Positions 25,155-33,660 of a DNA stretch of 64,000 nt are shown here, in pieces. How positions within the stretch are numbered: the first letter of the stretch is position 1; every line of letters begins with the position of its first letter. The translations under genes were made by a program, and so were the position numbers. Where the stretch lies: NCBI RefSeq assembly GCF_001187725.1, contig NZ_LGIQ01000009.1, positions 504,859 to 568,858 on the forward strand, read 5' to 3'. The notes beneath the pieces are model-generated. The model made no database searches and was not told the DNA's origin. It saw nothing but the letters and a program-made list of their open reading frames with translations. This DNA comes from Brevibacillus reuszeri. Its GTDB lineage: Bacteria; Bacillota; Bacilli; Brevibacillales; Brevibacillaceae.

Positions 25155-26834
25155 TTACTTAGACGTGATCTCCACTGTCTTGTAATCCATCAGTGCCGCA
25201 GGATGTCTCAGGATGCCTTTCACGTTCGGCTGCTCCATGTAGGCCTTTGTGCTGTAGTAAAGCGGCAACACAGGCATATCGTCAAAGAACATTTTTTCTG
25301 CATCGTGCATCAGGGAAAACCGCGTTTTCTCATCCGGCTCCACGCTCGCTTTTTGAATCAACTCATCGAATGCCTTGTTGCTGTAGTTAATCCGATTGCC
25401 AGGGTGACCTGTCTGAAAAATCTCGATAAAGTTGAGTGGGTCTGCATAGTCCGCATAGAATGTGGAGAGCGACATCTGATGTTTGCTTGCACGCTGCTCA
25501 TCGAGGAATACCTTCCACTCACGGCTATCCAGCTTTACTTCGACGCCCAGGTTTTTCTTGAACATTTCTTGCAATACTTGTGCGACGGTCTTGTTCAGTG
25601 CGTTCGTATCATACGTGAGAGTCACTTCCGGCAGCGTGGTCCAGCCCTCTTCCTGCATGCCTTGGGCCAGGAGTGCTTTTGCCTGTTCCAAATCGTTGTC
25701 CTTGAAGAGCTCCCCACCTACCTGGCGGAAGTCTTTGCCATCTGGCTCAGGGAAGCCAATCGGCACGATCCCCATTGCTGGAACCTGTTTGCCTTGTGTC
25801 ACCTTGTCAATGAGCAGCTGGCGGTTTACCGCAAGCGCAAACGCCTTGCGAACGTTTTTGTTGGTGAATGGCGGCATGGCTGTGTTCAGACGATAGAAGC
25901 TAGTTGCTGCTTCTGGGGCAATTTTGGCCTCACCAGATGCTAGCAGCTTTTCTTTTGAATCTTTCGGCACGGTTTCGATGTTATCGAGCTCGCCTGTCTG
26001 GAACATTTGGAACTGCGTATTTTCGTCATTAATCATAACCCAGTTGATGCCCGCCAGCTTGACTTTATCCTTATCCCAGTACTTTTCGTTTTTCACCGCT
26101 TTAATCGATTGATCATGAGTCCACTCAGTAAGCGTAAATGGTCCATTGGAAATGATGGTGGATGCATCGGCAGACCAGTTTGGATTGGCTTCCACGGTCT
26201 TTTTATTTACAGGGTAGAATACCGGAGCCGCCACCAGGCTCAGAAAGTAGCCTGTCGGTGCTTTCAGTGTCACTTCCAGCGTTTTGTCATCAAGGGCTTT
26301 TACCTTCACATCATCAGCGGTGCCTTCACCTTTGTTGAACTTTTCGGCCCCCTCGATCACATATGCAAGGAATGCTGCCGGAAAGGCATTTTTCGGGTCG
26401 ACCATGCGCTTCCAAGCCAATTCGAAATCGTGGGCGGTTACTGGGTCGCCATTGGACCATTTGCTGTCCCGCAGCTTGAATGTATATTTCTTGCCGCCTT
26501 CGGAAATCTCCCATTTCTCCGCGATCGCTGGTTGAGTCATATGGTTTTCATCTAATCGCACGAGACCCTCCAGCACGTTGTACAACACCTCGAATGCTAC
26601 CGGATCATACGCTTTTGGTGGATCAAGCGAAACCGGCTCTGTTTTCAGGTTAGACCGCAAAAATGCCTGTGTATTCGCATTTTCTTTCGGTGCCTCCTGT
26701 GTCGCTTGCGGTGATTGATTGTTGTCTGCAGGCTTGCTAGTTGCTGATGGTTGGCTACTGCATCCAGCCAATGCCAGACTGGCCATTAGCGTCAGCGTAC
26801 CGACAAGTTTTAAAATTTTTGGAGCTTTCCTCAT
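25155..26834 (-). CDS. Oligopeptide ABC transporter substrate-binding lipoprotein (OppA family)
   Basis: This is a 559-residue family 5 solute-binding protein. The signal peptide ends in LAGCSSQP (lipid-anchored Cys near 24), followed by a Gln/Asn-rich linker. OppA hallmarks are LKTEPVSLDPPKAYDPV near 60, KWEISEGGKKYTFKLRD near 108 and HDFELAWKRMVDPKNAF. ATG 26834 follows GGGGGA. No permease or ATPase gene accompanies it, so it would share a translocator encoded elsewhere. It lies between a cupin gene and an M24 peptidase, all on the minus strand. Confidence 0.9.
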   Translation of the reverse strand: MRKAPKILKLVGTLTLMASLALAGCSSQPSATSKPADNNQSPQATQEAPKENANTQAFLRSNLKTEPVSLDPPKAYDPVAFEVLYNVLEGLVRLDENHMTQPAIAEKWEISEGGKKYTFKLRDSKWSNGDPVTAHDFELAWKRMVDPKNAFPAAFLAYVIEGAEKFNKGEGTADDVKVKALDDKTLEVTLKAPTGYFLSLVAAPVFYPVNKKTVEANPNWSADASTIISNGPFTLTEWTHDQSIKAVKNEKYWDKDKVKLAGINWVMINDENTQFQMFQTGELDNIETVPKDSKEKLLASGEAKIAPEAATSFYRLNTAMPPFTNKNVRKAFALAVNRQLLIDKVTQGKQVPAMGIVPIGFPEPDGKDFRQVGGELFKDNDLEQAKALLAQGMQEEGWTTLPEVTLTYDTNALNKTVAQVLQEMFKKNLGVEVKLDSREWKVFLDEQRASKHQMSLSTFYADYADPLNFIEIFQTGHPGNRINYSNKAFDELIQKASVEPDEKTRFSLMHDAEKMFFDDMPVLPLYYSTKAYMEQPNVKGILRHPAALMDYKTVEITSK

Positions 26835-26909
26835 CACAATATCCCCCTTGCTTATCCCTATTTGTCTATTTATTTTGATATGGACCCTGATTGTGAAAGG
26901 GCACGTATA

Positions 26910-27248
26910 TCATCGTTCTACGAGCATCCAGACAATCTCACAGTCCTCATCTCCGGCATTGTACGCCCAGTGCTCTTCTCCAGCTGGTATCAGTGTCGCT
27001 TCTCCCGCTGAAACCGTGTACTCTTTTCCACCACTGCCAGTCTGGATGGTCCCCCGGATGATATAAGAATACTCATCCTGTTCGTGTGACCCTTGACCTT
27101 GCATGGGCACGCGTGCTTTTGGCGGAATGACCACAGTACCAAACATGACCTTTCCTCCCTCGATGATGTCTTTGGGAAACAAAGTTTTCAGCAAAGAATC
27201 TCCTGGTCGGTCATCTGGTTTCACTTCATTGGCGTTGATTACGATCAT
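26910..27248 (-). CDS. Small cupin-domain protein
   Basis: This is a 112-residue single-cupin protein. The beta-barrel motif 1 reads GSHEQDEYSYIIRG, giving His and Glu ligands, and motif 2 contains PAGEEHWAYN. ATG 27248 follows GGGAGGA. Such proteins range from metal-dependent enzymes to binding proteins; no specific reaction can be assigned. It lies between an XRE-cupin regulator and the peptide-binding lipoprotein and is probably part of the same operon. Confidence 0.75.
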   Translation of the reverse strand: MIVINANEVKPDDRPGDSLLKTLFPKDIIEGGKVMFGTVVIPPKARVPMQGQGSHEQDEYSYIIRGTIQTGSGGKEYTVSAGEATLIPAGEEHWAYNAGDEDCEIVWMLVER

Positions 27249-27349
27249 TGCATAATTCCTCCCTATGGATCTTTTTAGGCAGCGCAAATAAACAGAAATT
27301 TTAGATAATTTTCTGTAAAAAAAAGAATTGGTCTCTGTTTTGCGTTTCT

Positions 27350-27904
27350 CTAGTTGTTTATTTTAAATATCACTGGCGTCAGCACGCTGACTACCTGTGC
27401 CGCTTCTTCTGTTGGATTAAACCACGTGTGATCGAGAGTCGATGGAAAATGGATGGAGTCTCCTTTGGTTAGGTGATATTCCTGACCATCTACTGTGAAA
27501 ATCACTTGACCTTCGATGACGTAGTAAAATTCCTCACCGGGATGGTTAAATACCACCTCCTGCTTTTGTCCAGGGTGCAGTGTTACATGAAACGGCTCTA
27601 GTGCCCTGCCTGTAAAATCACCGCCCAAGCGCACATAGATCGCACTCGATCCCTCAATCTGAAACTGCTTGCGATCTGACTCGGGAACAAAGTACTGGGA
27701 ATTTTGCTGTTCCTCGAAAAAAGCGGTAATGGGCACATTCAACACCTCGGCGATTTTTTGCAGAGATGTGATAGCAAGTGAACTGTTGCCTCTCTCCACT
27801 TGCGACAGGAAGCTTATCGACAAGCCCGACTTGGCGCTAAGTTCTTTTAAGGTCATGTTCTGCAGTGTGCGCAGCTCACGAATCTTCTCATAGATGCTTT
27901 CCAG
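27350..27904 (-). CDS. XRE-family regulator with C-terminal cupin domain
   Basis: The N-terminal helix-turn-helix reads IREL near residue 8, then MTLKELSAKSGLSISFLSQVER, quoted in part. The C-terminal cupin has GEEFYYVIEGQVIFTVDG and ends HTWFNPTEE. The first ATG (27856) would cut into the helix-turn-helix. The frame continues upstream to a CTG at 27904 placed nine bases after AGGAGG, giving ESIYEKIRELRTLQN and 184 residues, the usual size of this family, so I propose a CTG start. Relatives (PuuR/SinR-like XRE-cupins) control amine, amino acid or peptide use. It probably regulates the cupin, peptide-binding and M24 genes downstream. Confidence 0.8.
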   Translation of the reverse strand: MESIYEKIRELRTLQNMTLKELSAKSGLSISFLSQVERGNSSLAITSLQKIAEVLNVPITAFFEEQQNSQYFVPESDRKQFQIEGSSAIYVRLGGDFTGRALEPFHVTLHPGQKQEVVFNHPGEEFYYVIEGQVIFTVDGQEYHLTKGDSIHFPSTLDHTWFNPTEEAAQVVSVLTPVIFKINN

Positions 27905-28074
27905 AAACTTGTTCCTCCTGTCTGAATTAAATTCATTTTCTGATTTTTTGTACCATGAAAATATATTATTCCTATACCGTAATAATGTAAAGGGTTTTTT
28001 TGTTATACTGTAATGAATTTTTGTGACACAAAAACACAGGAGTCACTCGACGTAGCTACTTAGGTAACAAACAA

Positions 28075-28106
28075 GCTTCGCAAATGAGTCGTTCATCTTG
28101 CGAAGC
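28075..28106 (-). terminator. Terminator of the MarR-HlyD-ABC-2 operon
   Basis: GCTTCGCAA (28075-28083) pairs with TTGCGAAGC (28098-28106). On the minus strand it is followed by TTGTTTGTT, 22 bases past the permease stop codon. Confidence 0.6.
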
Positions 28107-28127
28107 CTGTATACATCCCTATAAGAA

Positions 28128-29318
28128 TTACTTCTTCGTATCGATAAGCAAGATTGGCTCATTCGCTTCTAAGGTTTCTTCCATTTGCGTCTGATTTCGT
28201 TTCTTGAGCTCCTTCATAATCAGCAAGCCCAGTAAACTAAAAATAACGGCGAGCATCAGAAGAAACACTCCGAGTTCTTCCCAATAGTACGTCAAGCTTC
28301 CGCCACGAAGTCCCATTCCACGGAAAAACTTGAAGTACCATGTTGCCGGGATCATATTACTCATGATTTGTATGGGCTCTGGAAAAAGGATGATTGGGGA
28401 GATCACTCCTGTTAACAAGAACGCCGGGGAGATCAGCTGTTGAGCCCTCCCCGCAGCACTAAGGGGATTCTTGGCATTCCATCCTATCAACATTCCAAAC
28501 CACGCGCTTATCAAGCAAAACAATCCAAACGGAAGCATATATTCCAATGGGTTTGCGACAAAACGCAGACCCCCGATTTGTTTAAGCGCAGCCATCGTAA
28601 GAATCATAACAATCATATAGACGATCGTATACGGAATGACTCTTAAGTATAAACCAATGGGCTGCTTCAAATCGTCTGCCAGCCTACCCTCCTCCCGTAA
28701 ACGTGGTACTATAGTGAGCGTTGCTCCATAGATGATTCCTAAGGAAACGATGGTGATATAACCGAAACCTATTACATTCAAATTATCGGATGTCGGATTA
28801 AATAAAGATCGCTGCTGAAGGGAAAGGTTGCTAATCGTAGCAGAGATCTGATCATCGGTTAATCCCAACGCTTTCAATTTCCCTACAGTCGGAGCAGTGC
28901 TATTCTCTAGTGAAATGATTTCTGCCATGGCGGAGCGTAAATTTCCTGTGGCTGACGGGACAGAAAAGTCTACCAGGAATCCAATGTTGGATTGCTTGCC
29001 TTGGTAACGATTTTGTTCCAAACCGTGTGGGAGATATAGCACCGCTACGTATTTTTCATTGGCGAGCAGCATTTCAGGATCAACAGCCTGGTGAAGAATG
29101 CTCTTTACATCGATATATTGAGAGGCGTTCACCTTGTTAATCAGTTGCTGGCTATACAAACTATTGTCCTCGTCTATGACGGCTATGGATGTCTTGTTAA
29201 TCTGGTTGTGGCTATACAAATAACCAAAGAAAACCGAAACAATAAGTGGGGTTAGCATTGCCTTTAGGACAAATTTGCTGCTTATCATCAATTTCCATTC
29301 TTCCAGAAATGCTCTCAC
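28128..29318 (-). CDS. ABC-2 type permease, drug-efflux type
   Basis: This is a 396-residue membrane protein with one N-terminal helix (LKAMLTPLIVSVFFGYLY), a large extracellular domain (about residues 40-180) and five to six C-terminal helices, the YhgE/ABC-2 layout. Conserved text near the end is SPAFLLTGVISPIILFPEP and IPATWYFKFFRG. GTG 29318 overlaps the stop of the HlyD-like gene by 4 bases, with GAGGTGA upstream. No ATPase gene is adjacent. Together with the adaptor it probably exports a toxic compound under control of the MarR regulator. Confidence 0.82.
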   Translation of the reverse strand: MRAFLEEWKLMISSKFVLKAMLTPLIVSVFFGYLYSHNQINKTSIAVIDEDNSLYSQQLINKVNASQYIDVKSILHQAVDPEMLLANEKYVAVLYLPHGLEQNRYQGKQSNIGFLVDFSVPSATGNLRSAMAEIISLENSTAPTVGKLKALGLTDDQISATISNLSLQQRSLFNPTSDNLNVIGFGYITIVSLGIIYGATLTIVPRLREEGRLADDLKQPIGLYLRVIPYTIVYMIVMILTMAALKQIGGLRFVANPLEYMLPFGLFCLISAWFGMLIGWNAKNPLSAAGRAQQLISPAFLLTGVISPIILFPEPIQIMSNMIPATWYFKFFRGMGLRGGSLTYYWEELGVFLLMLAVIFSLLGLLIMKELKKRNQTQMEETLEANEPILLIDTKK

Positions 29319-30484
29319 TCTACGCTCACCTCAATGGTCATACCTGGGAGAATGTTTTTTGTGCGCTCAAGATACACGCGGATTTGAAAGGTATTTAGAT
29401 CGGACTGACCTTTTTCCCTGCTCATCCGCAGACTCGCAAACTGAGGAGCAGCGGTAATAAATGTAATCGTCCCTTTCAGATTCTGATCAAGCGCTAACAC
29501 GTGGCCAGCAATGGAATCACCGACCGTGAGCTTCGCAGCCCGTGTCTCATCCACATAAAAGTCGTAGTATATCTGGTTCGTTTGTAACAAAATGACGGGG
29601 GCACCTGCAGAAACGTTCTCACCCGTTTTAGGAATCACTTTGACAATTTTTCCATCAAGAGGGGCGCGAAGAGTCAGACGATCTTTTTGGACAAGAAGTG
29701 ACTCCAGTTGAATTTGCAAGACTTCTCTCGATTTCGTTAACAAGTCAATTCCCATTGCACTGTTTTGTAATTCCGCTTTAGACTGTGCAATCATTTCTAA
29801 TCCCAGCATTGCTTTTTCAGTCGACTGGCGTGCCTGATCTTTATCTTGCTGCTGAGCACCTCTGCTCATTTGCTGGTAGGTTTCATCCTGTTGCTTTTGT
29901 GTGTTTTGTGCACTGATTAGTTGAAGATTAGCCGATTCCAATGCTGATTTAGCAACTGCACCGCTTTCGTATAGCGATTGGATTCGATCATAATTGGTCT
30001 GTGCGTTTTTCAGCGATTCCCTTGCTGTATCAACAGCCAGGCGCTGTTTCTCCAGATCTTCCTTTCTAGTTCCTTCCAGGATCTTGCTTTCTGCGGTTTG
30101 TGCACTCCTGATTCCAAGAGCTGTTTGACTCTCTTGGGTTTTTACCTTCTGTTGACCAATTCGGATTGAATCCTGCATCTGCGAAATTTTGATTTCTGTT
30201 GATTGAATGTCGGATGTTACTTTGGCGATTTGCAGGTTGATGTCAGTAGGATCCAACTGGATCATTACATCCCCTTTTTTTACTTCCATCTCTTCCTGTA
30301 CACGAACATCTGTTACTTTGCCACCCACCTGCTGGAATGAAACGTTAATTTGTTCCGCGGTTAAAATACTACCTTTTTGCTGCATGGCGAGTGAAACCGC
30401 ATCTTTTCCATCTAATAAAAGCCCAAAGCCACCTATGGTTAGTACTACTATCATGCTCACAATGATTGTTATATTTTTTTTCAT
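29315..30484 (-). CDS. HlyD-family membrane-fusion/adaptor protein
   Basis: This 389-residue protein has one N-terminal membrane segment (ITIIVSMIVVLTIGGFGLLL), a biotinyl-lipoyl strand pair (VQEEMEVKKGDVMIQLDP) and a long coiled-coil hairpin rich in Gln/Lys/Glu. The returning lipoyl half is LRAPLDGKIVKVIPKTGENV, and a beta-barrel follows. ATG 30484 follows GAGAGGAA; the longer in-frame version is not needed. It is the adaptor of the exporter formed with the downstream ABC-2 permease and lies 45 bases after the marR-type gene. Confidence 0.87.
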   Translation of the reverse strand: MKKNITIIVSMIVVLTIGGFGLLLDGKDAVSLAMQQKGSILTAEQINVSFQQVGGKVTDVRVQEEMEVKKGDVMIQLDPTDINLQIAKVTSDIQSTEIKISQMQDSIRIGQQKVKTQESQTALGIRSAQTAESKILEGTRKEDLEKQRLAVDTARESLKNAQTNYDRIQSLYESGAVAKSALESANLQLISAQNTQKQQDETYQQMSRGAQQQDKDQARQSTEKAMLGLEMIAQSKAELQNSAMGIDLLTKSREVLQIQLESLLVQKDRLTLRAPLDGKIVKVIPKTGENVSAGAPVILLQTNQIYYDFYVDETRAAKLTVGDSIAGHVLALDQNLKGTITFITAAPQFASLRMSREKGQSDLNTFQIRVYLERTKNILPGMTIEVSVE

Positions 30485-30528
30485 ATTGGTTCCTCTCACC
30501 GATCATTTCTGTTTGTATCATGTTGATC

Positions 30529-30960
30529 TCACTTGATCTCTTCATTACGCAACCCTTTTGCTCCTGTAAGTAGCTGTTTCAATAGAGAATGCATCGTTTC
30601 AATTTCCTCCAGGGAAAAATGCTTGTACTTTGCCATGAGGAAATCTTGTTTGCGCTTCTCCAAATCCGTTAATCGCTTCCTACCATCTTTCGTGAGCCCA
30701 ATTTGGACAACACGTTTATCTGCAGATACACGCTTGCGGGCAAGCAGTCCCTTTTGCTCGAGTTTGACCGCATTTGCTGAAATGACAATGGGAGAGACGC
30801 TTAGTTCATGAGCGATGGAAGTAACGGGCCAAGCTACATTCTTGTCAGATAGCAATTTCATAAAATGAAAGTCAAGGATACTGAAATCATCCATTATTTT
30901 ATTCATTTCTTGTTTATACTTCCGAATGATTTGTTGGAGGATGATATCAACCTCTCTCAT
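30529..30960 (-). CDS. MarR-family transcriptional regulator
   Basis: This is a 143-residue winged-helix regulator from ATG 30960 (AGGAGG nine bases upstream; an earlier ATG at 30984 overlaps that site). The recognition region is SIAHELSVSPIVISANAVKL and the wing is KRVSADKRVVQIGLTKDGRK. It is the first gene of a three-gene operon with an HlyD-like adaptor and an ABC-2 permease, so it probably represses the operon until a substrate compound binds. Confidence 0.87.
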   Translation of the reverse strand: MREVDIILQQIIRKYKQEMNKIMDDFSILDFHFMKLLSDKNVAWPVTSIAHELSVSPIVISANAVKLEQKGLLARKRVSADKRVVQIGLTKDGRKRLTDLEKRKQDFLMAKYKHFSLEEIETMHSLLKQLLTGAKGLRNEEIK

Positions 30961-31047
30961 CCTTTGAGACCTCCTATGCATCATAATGGTAGCTCCTGTT
31001 CAGTCTTTTGTATGCATTGAGCCAAATCGCTGATATTTGTCTTACTC

Positions 31048-32391
31048 TTAGGACGGAAAGCATCTGCTGAATGCCTTGAGCAGTTTTAACGGGCCTTTGA
31101 TGCGAATTTTACGTGAGAAGACGGCTGATAAAATTCCCGTCTCTTTGGCTAGCATGCGAATCCATGTTTGACTATCAGCAATCAATTGGAAATCTGCGTC
31201 ACCGATGTGTCCCATTTTTACAGAAATGGTCTTGTTCTGAATGACAATCGTTGCTTGCGCTTCTTCTTCTCCAGTAAAAGTAAAATGGTAGATAGCCACT
31301 AAATCTTTTGCTTGATTTCGTTGAAACATGTGGGGAAGCCCGGCCAAAAATGCGCGGATTGATTTTGATCGTAATCCATTACTCACGAGTCGAACTTCTT
31401 TATGAGGAAAACGCTTTTTAACATGTTCCTCGGCGTCGGAGTTTGGCACGACGTAAACCATCTCCTTTTTATCCTGTAGTGGTTTGGCAACCTCCTGGAA
31501 AAAATTCTTGCGATCGGCAAGAAAAGGGCCAATCACATCTTCACCCGCAGGACAAACGGATAAACAGTAAGCTGCTTTATAGTTCGCACCAAAAGAAAGA
31601 CTTTGCCACATGGAAGCCGTTTCTGCGTCATTGACTTTGGCTTTGTACTCTTTCGAATTTTTGCTGCTTGCTATTGTTTCCACCCAATCAGTAAAACCGC
31701 CGGAAAATTCTCGATAGTTGTGTGTATAGCAAGCAGAGAAATTAAAATGACCATCAGCACCAATGGCTCCTACTGGGCAGGCAGCCACGCATAATTTGCA
31801 TTCCAAGCAGGGATTGTAGTCAATCGGCTGGCTTTCTGAAGACAATTCTGCATTCGTAAGGACTGTTCCTAATAAAATGAAGTTTCCAAACTTGGGATGG
31901 ATCACATTTCTGTGGATGCCGATTTGGCCGAGTCCAGCAGCAACCGCAATCGGTTTATGGGAAATGACCCATGCCTTGCCGGAACTTGTCACCTCCATCG
32001 GAAATCCCGCCGGTGGATTCAACGCCTTAATGCCACGTGATTCAAGCTCTTTCACAATTTGATGTCCGATATGTGTCACGTCATCAATCACATGATGGAA
32101 TTCCGCGTTAGCAATGGACCTGGCTGTTGAACGCAAAGGTTCACGGTTCATTTTGCAAACGAAACTGATTAATGTCCGTGCTTGGGGAAACAGGTTAACG
32201 ATGTCGTTGCGCTGGGCATCAAGCTCAGTCCGGTTAATAGAGACAAAACCGACATCGTCTGCTCCTGCATGCAGGCATAGCTCGCGCAACCACTGTGTGT
32301 CAATAGGAGCAATGTGAGCTTCTTCTGCAGCTTCTTGTTTCATACGGTACTTTATGACGCTAGGATGGTCATTCATTGTAGACTTTGACAT
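31048..32391 (-). CDS. QueG-like 4Fe-4S protein fused to an SCP2-type lipid-binding domain
   Basis: This 447-residue protein has two parts. The first 300 or so residues resemble epoxyqueuosine-reductase/reductive-dehalogenase-type iron-sulfur proteins: GADDVGFVSINRTELD near 40, GLGQIGIHRNVIHPKFG near 150, then the ferredoxin motif CLECKLCVAACPVGAIG and a second cluster in YCLSVCPAGEDV. The last 100 residues (FTGEEEAQATIVIQNKT onward) look like an SCP2 sterol-carrier domain. AAAAGGAG precedes ATG 32391. True QueG lacks an SCP2 tail, so this is probably a redox enzyme acting on a hydrophobic substrate rather than a tRNA-modifying enzyme. A large palindrome lies upstream. Confidence 0.75.
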   Translation of the reverse strand: MSKSTMNDHPSVIKYRMKQEAAEEAHIAPIDTQWLRELCLHAGADDVGFVSINRTELDAQRNDIVNLFPQARTLISFVCKMNREPLRSTARSIANAEFHHVIDDVTHIGHQIVKELESRGIKALNPPAGFPMEVTSSGKAWVISHKPIAVAAGLGQIGIHRNVIHPKFGNFILLGTVLTNAELSSESQPIDYNPCLECKLCVAACPVGAIGADGHFNFSACYTHNYREFSGGFTDWVETIASSKNSKEYKAKVNDAETASMWQSLSFGANYKAAYCLSVCPAGEDVIGPFLADRKNFFQEVAKPLQDKKEMVYVVPNSDAEEHVKKRFPHKEVRLVSNGLRSKSIRAFLAGLPHMFQRNQAKDLVAIYHFTFTGEEEAQATIVIQNKTISVKMGHIGDADFQLIADSQTWIRMLAKETGILSAVFSRKIRIKGPLKLLKAFSRCFPS

Positions 32392-32474
32392 CGTGTACCA
32401 CTCCTTTTCGATGATGTTTTGGTTGCTCCCTGACAGAAGGCTTGCTTGCGTTTCGATTGATTATCGCTGAACAG

Positions 32475-32522
32475 CCTCAAAATATGATGATCATAATATA
32501 TTATTACCATCATATTTTGAGG
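32475..32522. promoter_or_regulatory. Perfect 15-bp inverted repeat upstream of the Fe-S/SCP2 gene
   Basis: CCTCAAAATATGATG (32475-32489) and CATCATATTTTGAGG (32508-32522) are exact inverted copies separated by 18 AT-rich bases containing TCATAATATATTATTA. It lies 84-131 bases upstream of the start at 32391 and has no T-run, so it is more likely a dimeric-repressor operator than a terminator. No TetR-type gene is adjacent. Confidence 0.6.
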
Positions 32523-32603
32523 CGGTCAATATCTCTTTGTCTCATTGCCAACAGTTTGGTGGCATATCGATCACAACTTATGCTGTCTCATCTATAAAAT
32601 AAA

Positions 32604-32631
32604 AGCCAAATCTTGTCATCAAGATTTGGCT
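32604..32631 (-). terminator. Terminator of the arginase-family gene
   Basis: AGCCAAATCTTG (32604-32615) and CAAGATTTGGCT (32620-32631) form a perfect 12-bp stem with a 4-base loop, followed on the minus strand by TTTTATTTTAT. Confidence 0.85.
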
Positions 32632-32705
32632 CGTAACTACTATCAAGCTTTGGTTTACGAAGGATTGAAAAAGGCTTCTATTCCACATTAGAATCTTACA
32701 AGAGC

Positions 32706-33602
32706 CTATTCAAAGAAGTCTTTTACTTGATGGATAAACTCTTTCGCAATCGTTCCTTTTTCATCGAAATCAGGATCAAAAATGGTCAATTCCATCCCTA
32801 CAGACTTTTCGTGTGACAGAAGGACTTTTAATAGATGACGCAGTTCATCGTAAGTAAGCCCACTCTCAGCCCTGCTATCGACTGCTGGCATATGACAATC
32901 TGCTAAAACATCGACATCTACATGAATGAAAAAACCATCTACATTCTCTTTATCTACATGCTCCAGAAATTCTTCAGCAATCCGCTGAATACCCGAATTT
33001 CTCAGTTGTATCAGGTCTATATATCGAATATCAGAGTCTAAGATAGGCGCAATATAGTCTTCATCAAGTTCTGTATTGCCAACACAGTAAACATTGGACT
33101 CTTCAAAGTAGGGTTTTAGACCGTAAATATTCGTTAAGCCATCTACGCCCCAACCTGTTACGATAGCTAAATCCATTCCTGCAACTGCTTTTGTTTGCGA
33201 AATTTTGGTATCCACATAATCCGTATGTCCATCTAAAAAGAAAAGAGCGTAATTTCCGTGTTGCTTTAAAGCGAGTGCAGTACCAATAAGTATGCTACAG
33301 TCCCCACCAATAATGAGTTTAAAGCTTTCCGCATGAAAATGCTCCTTCAACATGTTCGATTGCTTAATCGCGTAGTCAGCTACCAGTTTTTCATTTAAAA
33401 CACCACTGATCTGGTCAAAAATCATTTGATATTCCGGGGGCTCCAAAGAAAAAATACGCCTGGGTTGCACGTACTCATAGAATCCATTCTGTTTAAGATG
33501 CCGAGGAAGTTTTTTTACACCAGGCTCATAGTCATTTAGTCTCTTTAGTCCTAGATTTGAGTTAAATTCAAAAATATCAATTCCTCTCTTTTTTAAACTC
33601 AG
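32706..33602 (-). CDS. Arginase/agmatinase/formiminoglutamase-family ureohydrolase
   Basis: This protein of about 298 residues has the binuclear manganese fold. Metal motifs are GGDCS (Cys replacing the usual His of GGDHS), FFLDGHTDYVD (usually DAHxD) and FIHVDVDVLADCHMPA. The C-terminal VGMELTIFDPDFD is also typical. The changed GGDCS resembles some non-arginase members, so the substrate may be arginine, agmatine, formiminoglutamate or another guanidine. The start is unclear: the in-frame GTG at 33611 directly abuts AAAGGAA, and the CTG at 33602 lies nine bases after it, which I prefer. It lies 49 bases downstream of pepT on the same strand. Confidence 0.8.
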   Translation of the reverse strand: MSLKKRGIDIFEFNSNLGLKRLNDYEPGVKKLPRHLKQNGFYEYVQPRRIFSLEPPEYQMIFDQISGVLNEKLVADYAIKQSNMLKEHFHAESFKLIIGGDCSILIGTALALKQHGNYALFFLDGHTDYVDTKISQTKAVAGMDLAIVTGWGVDGLTNIYGLKPYFEESNVYCVGNTELDEDYIAPILDSDIRYIDLIQLRNSGIQRIAEEFLEHVDKENVDGFFIHVDVDVLADCHMPAVDSRAESGLTYDELRHLLKVLLSHEKSVGMELTIFDPDFDEKGTIAKEFIHQVKDFFE

Positions 33603-33660
33603 TGAAAACACTTCCTTTCTGAATTAGATTTATCTCACTCTCGTTAACTATGTTATTTCT

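Noticed and set aside
25074..25943. 289-codon plus-strand frame opposite the OppA-type gene
   Set aside because: Antisense shadow of a clear lipoprotein gene; Cys/His-rich composition is typical of such shadows.
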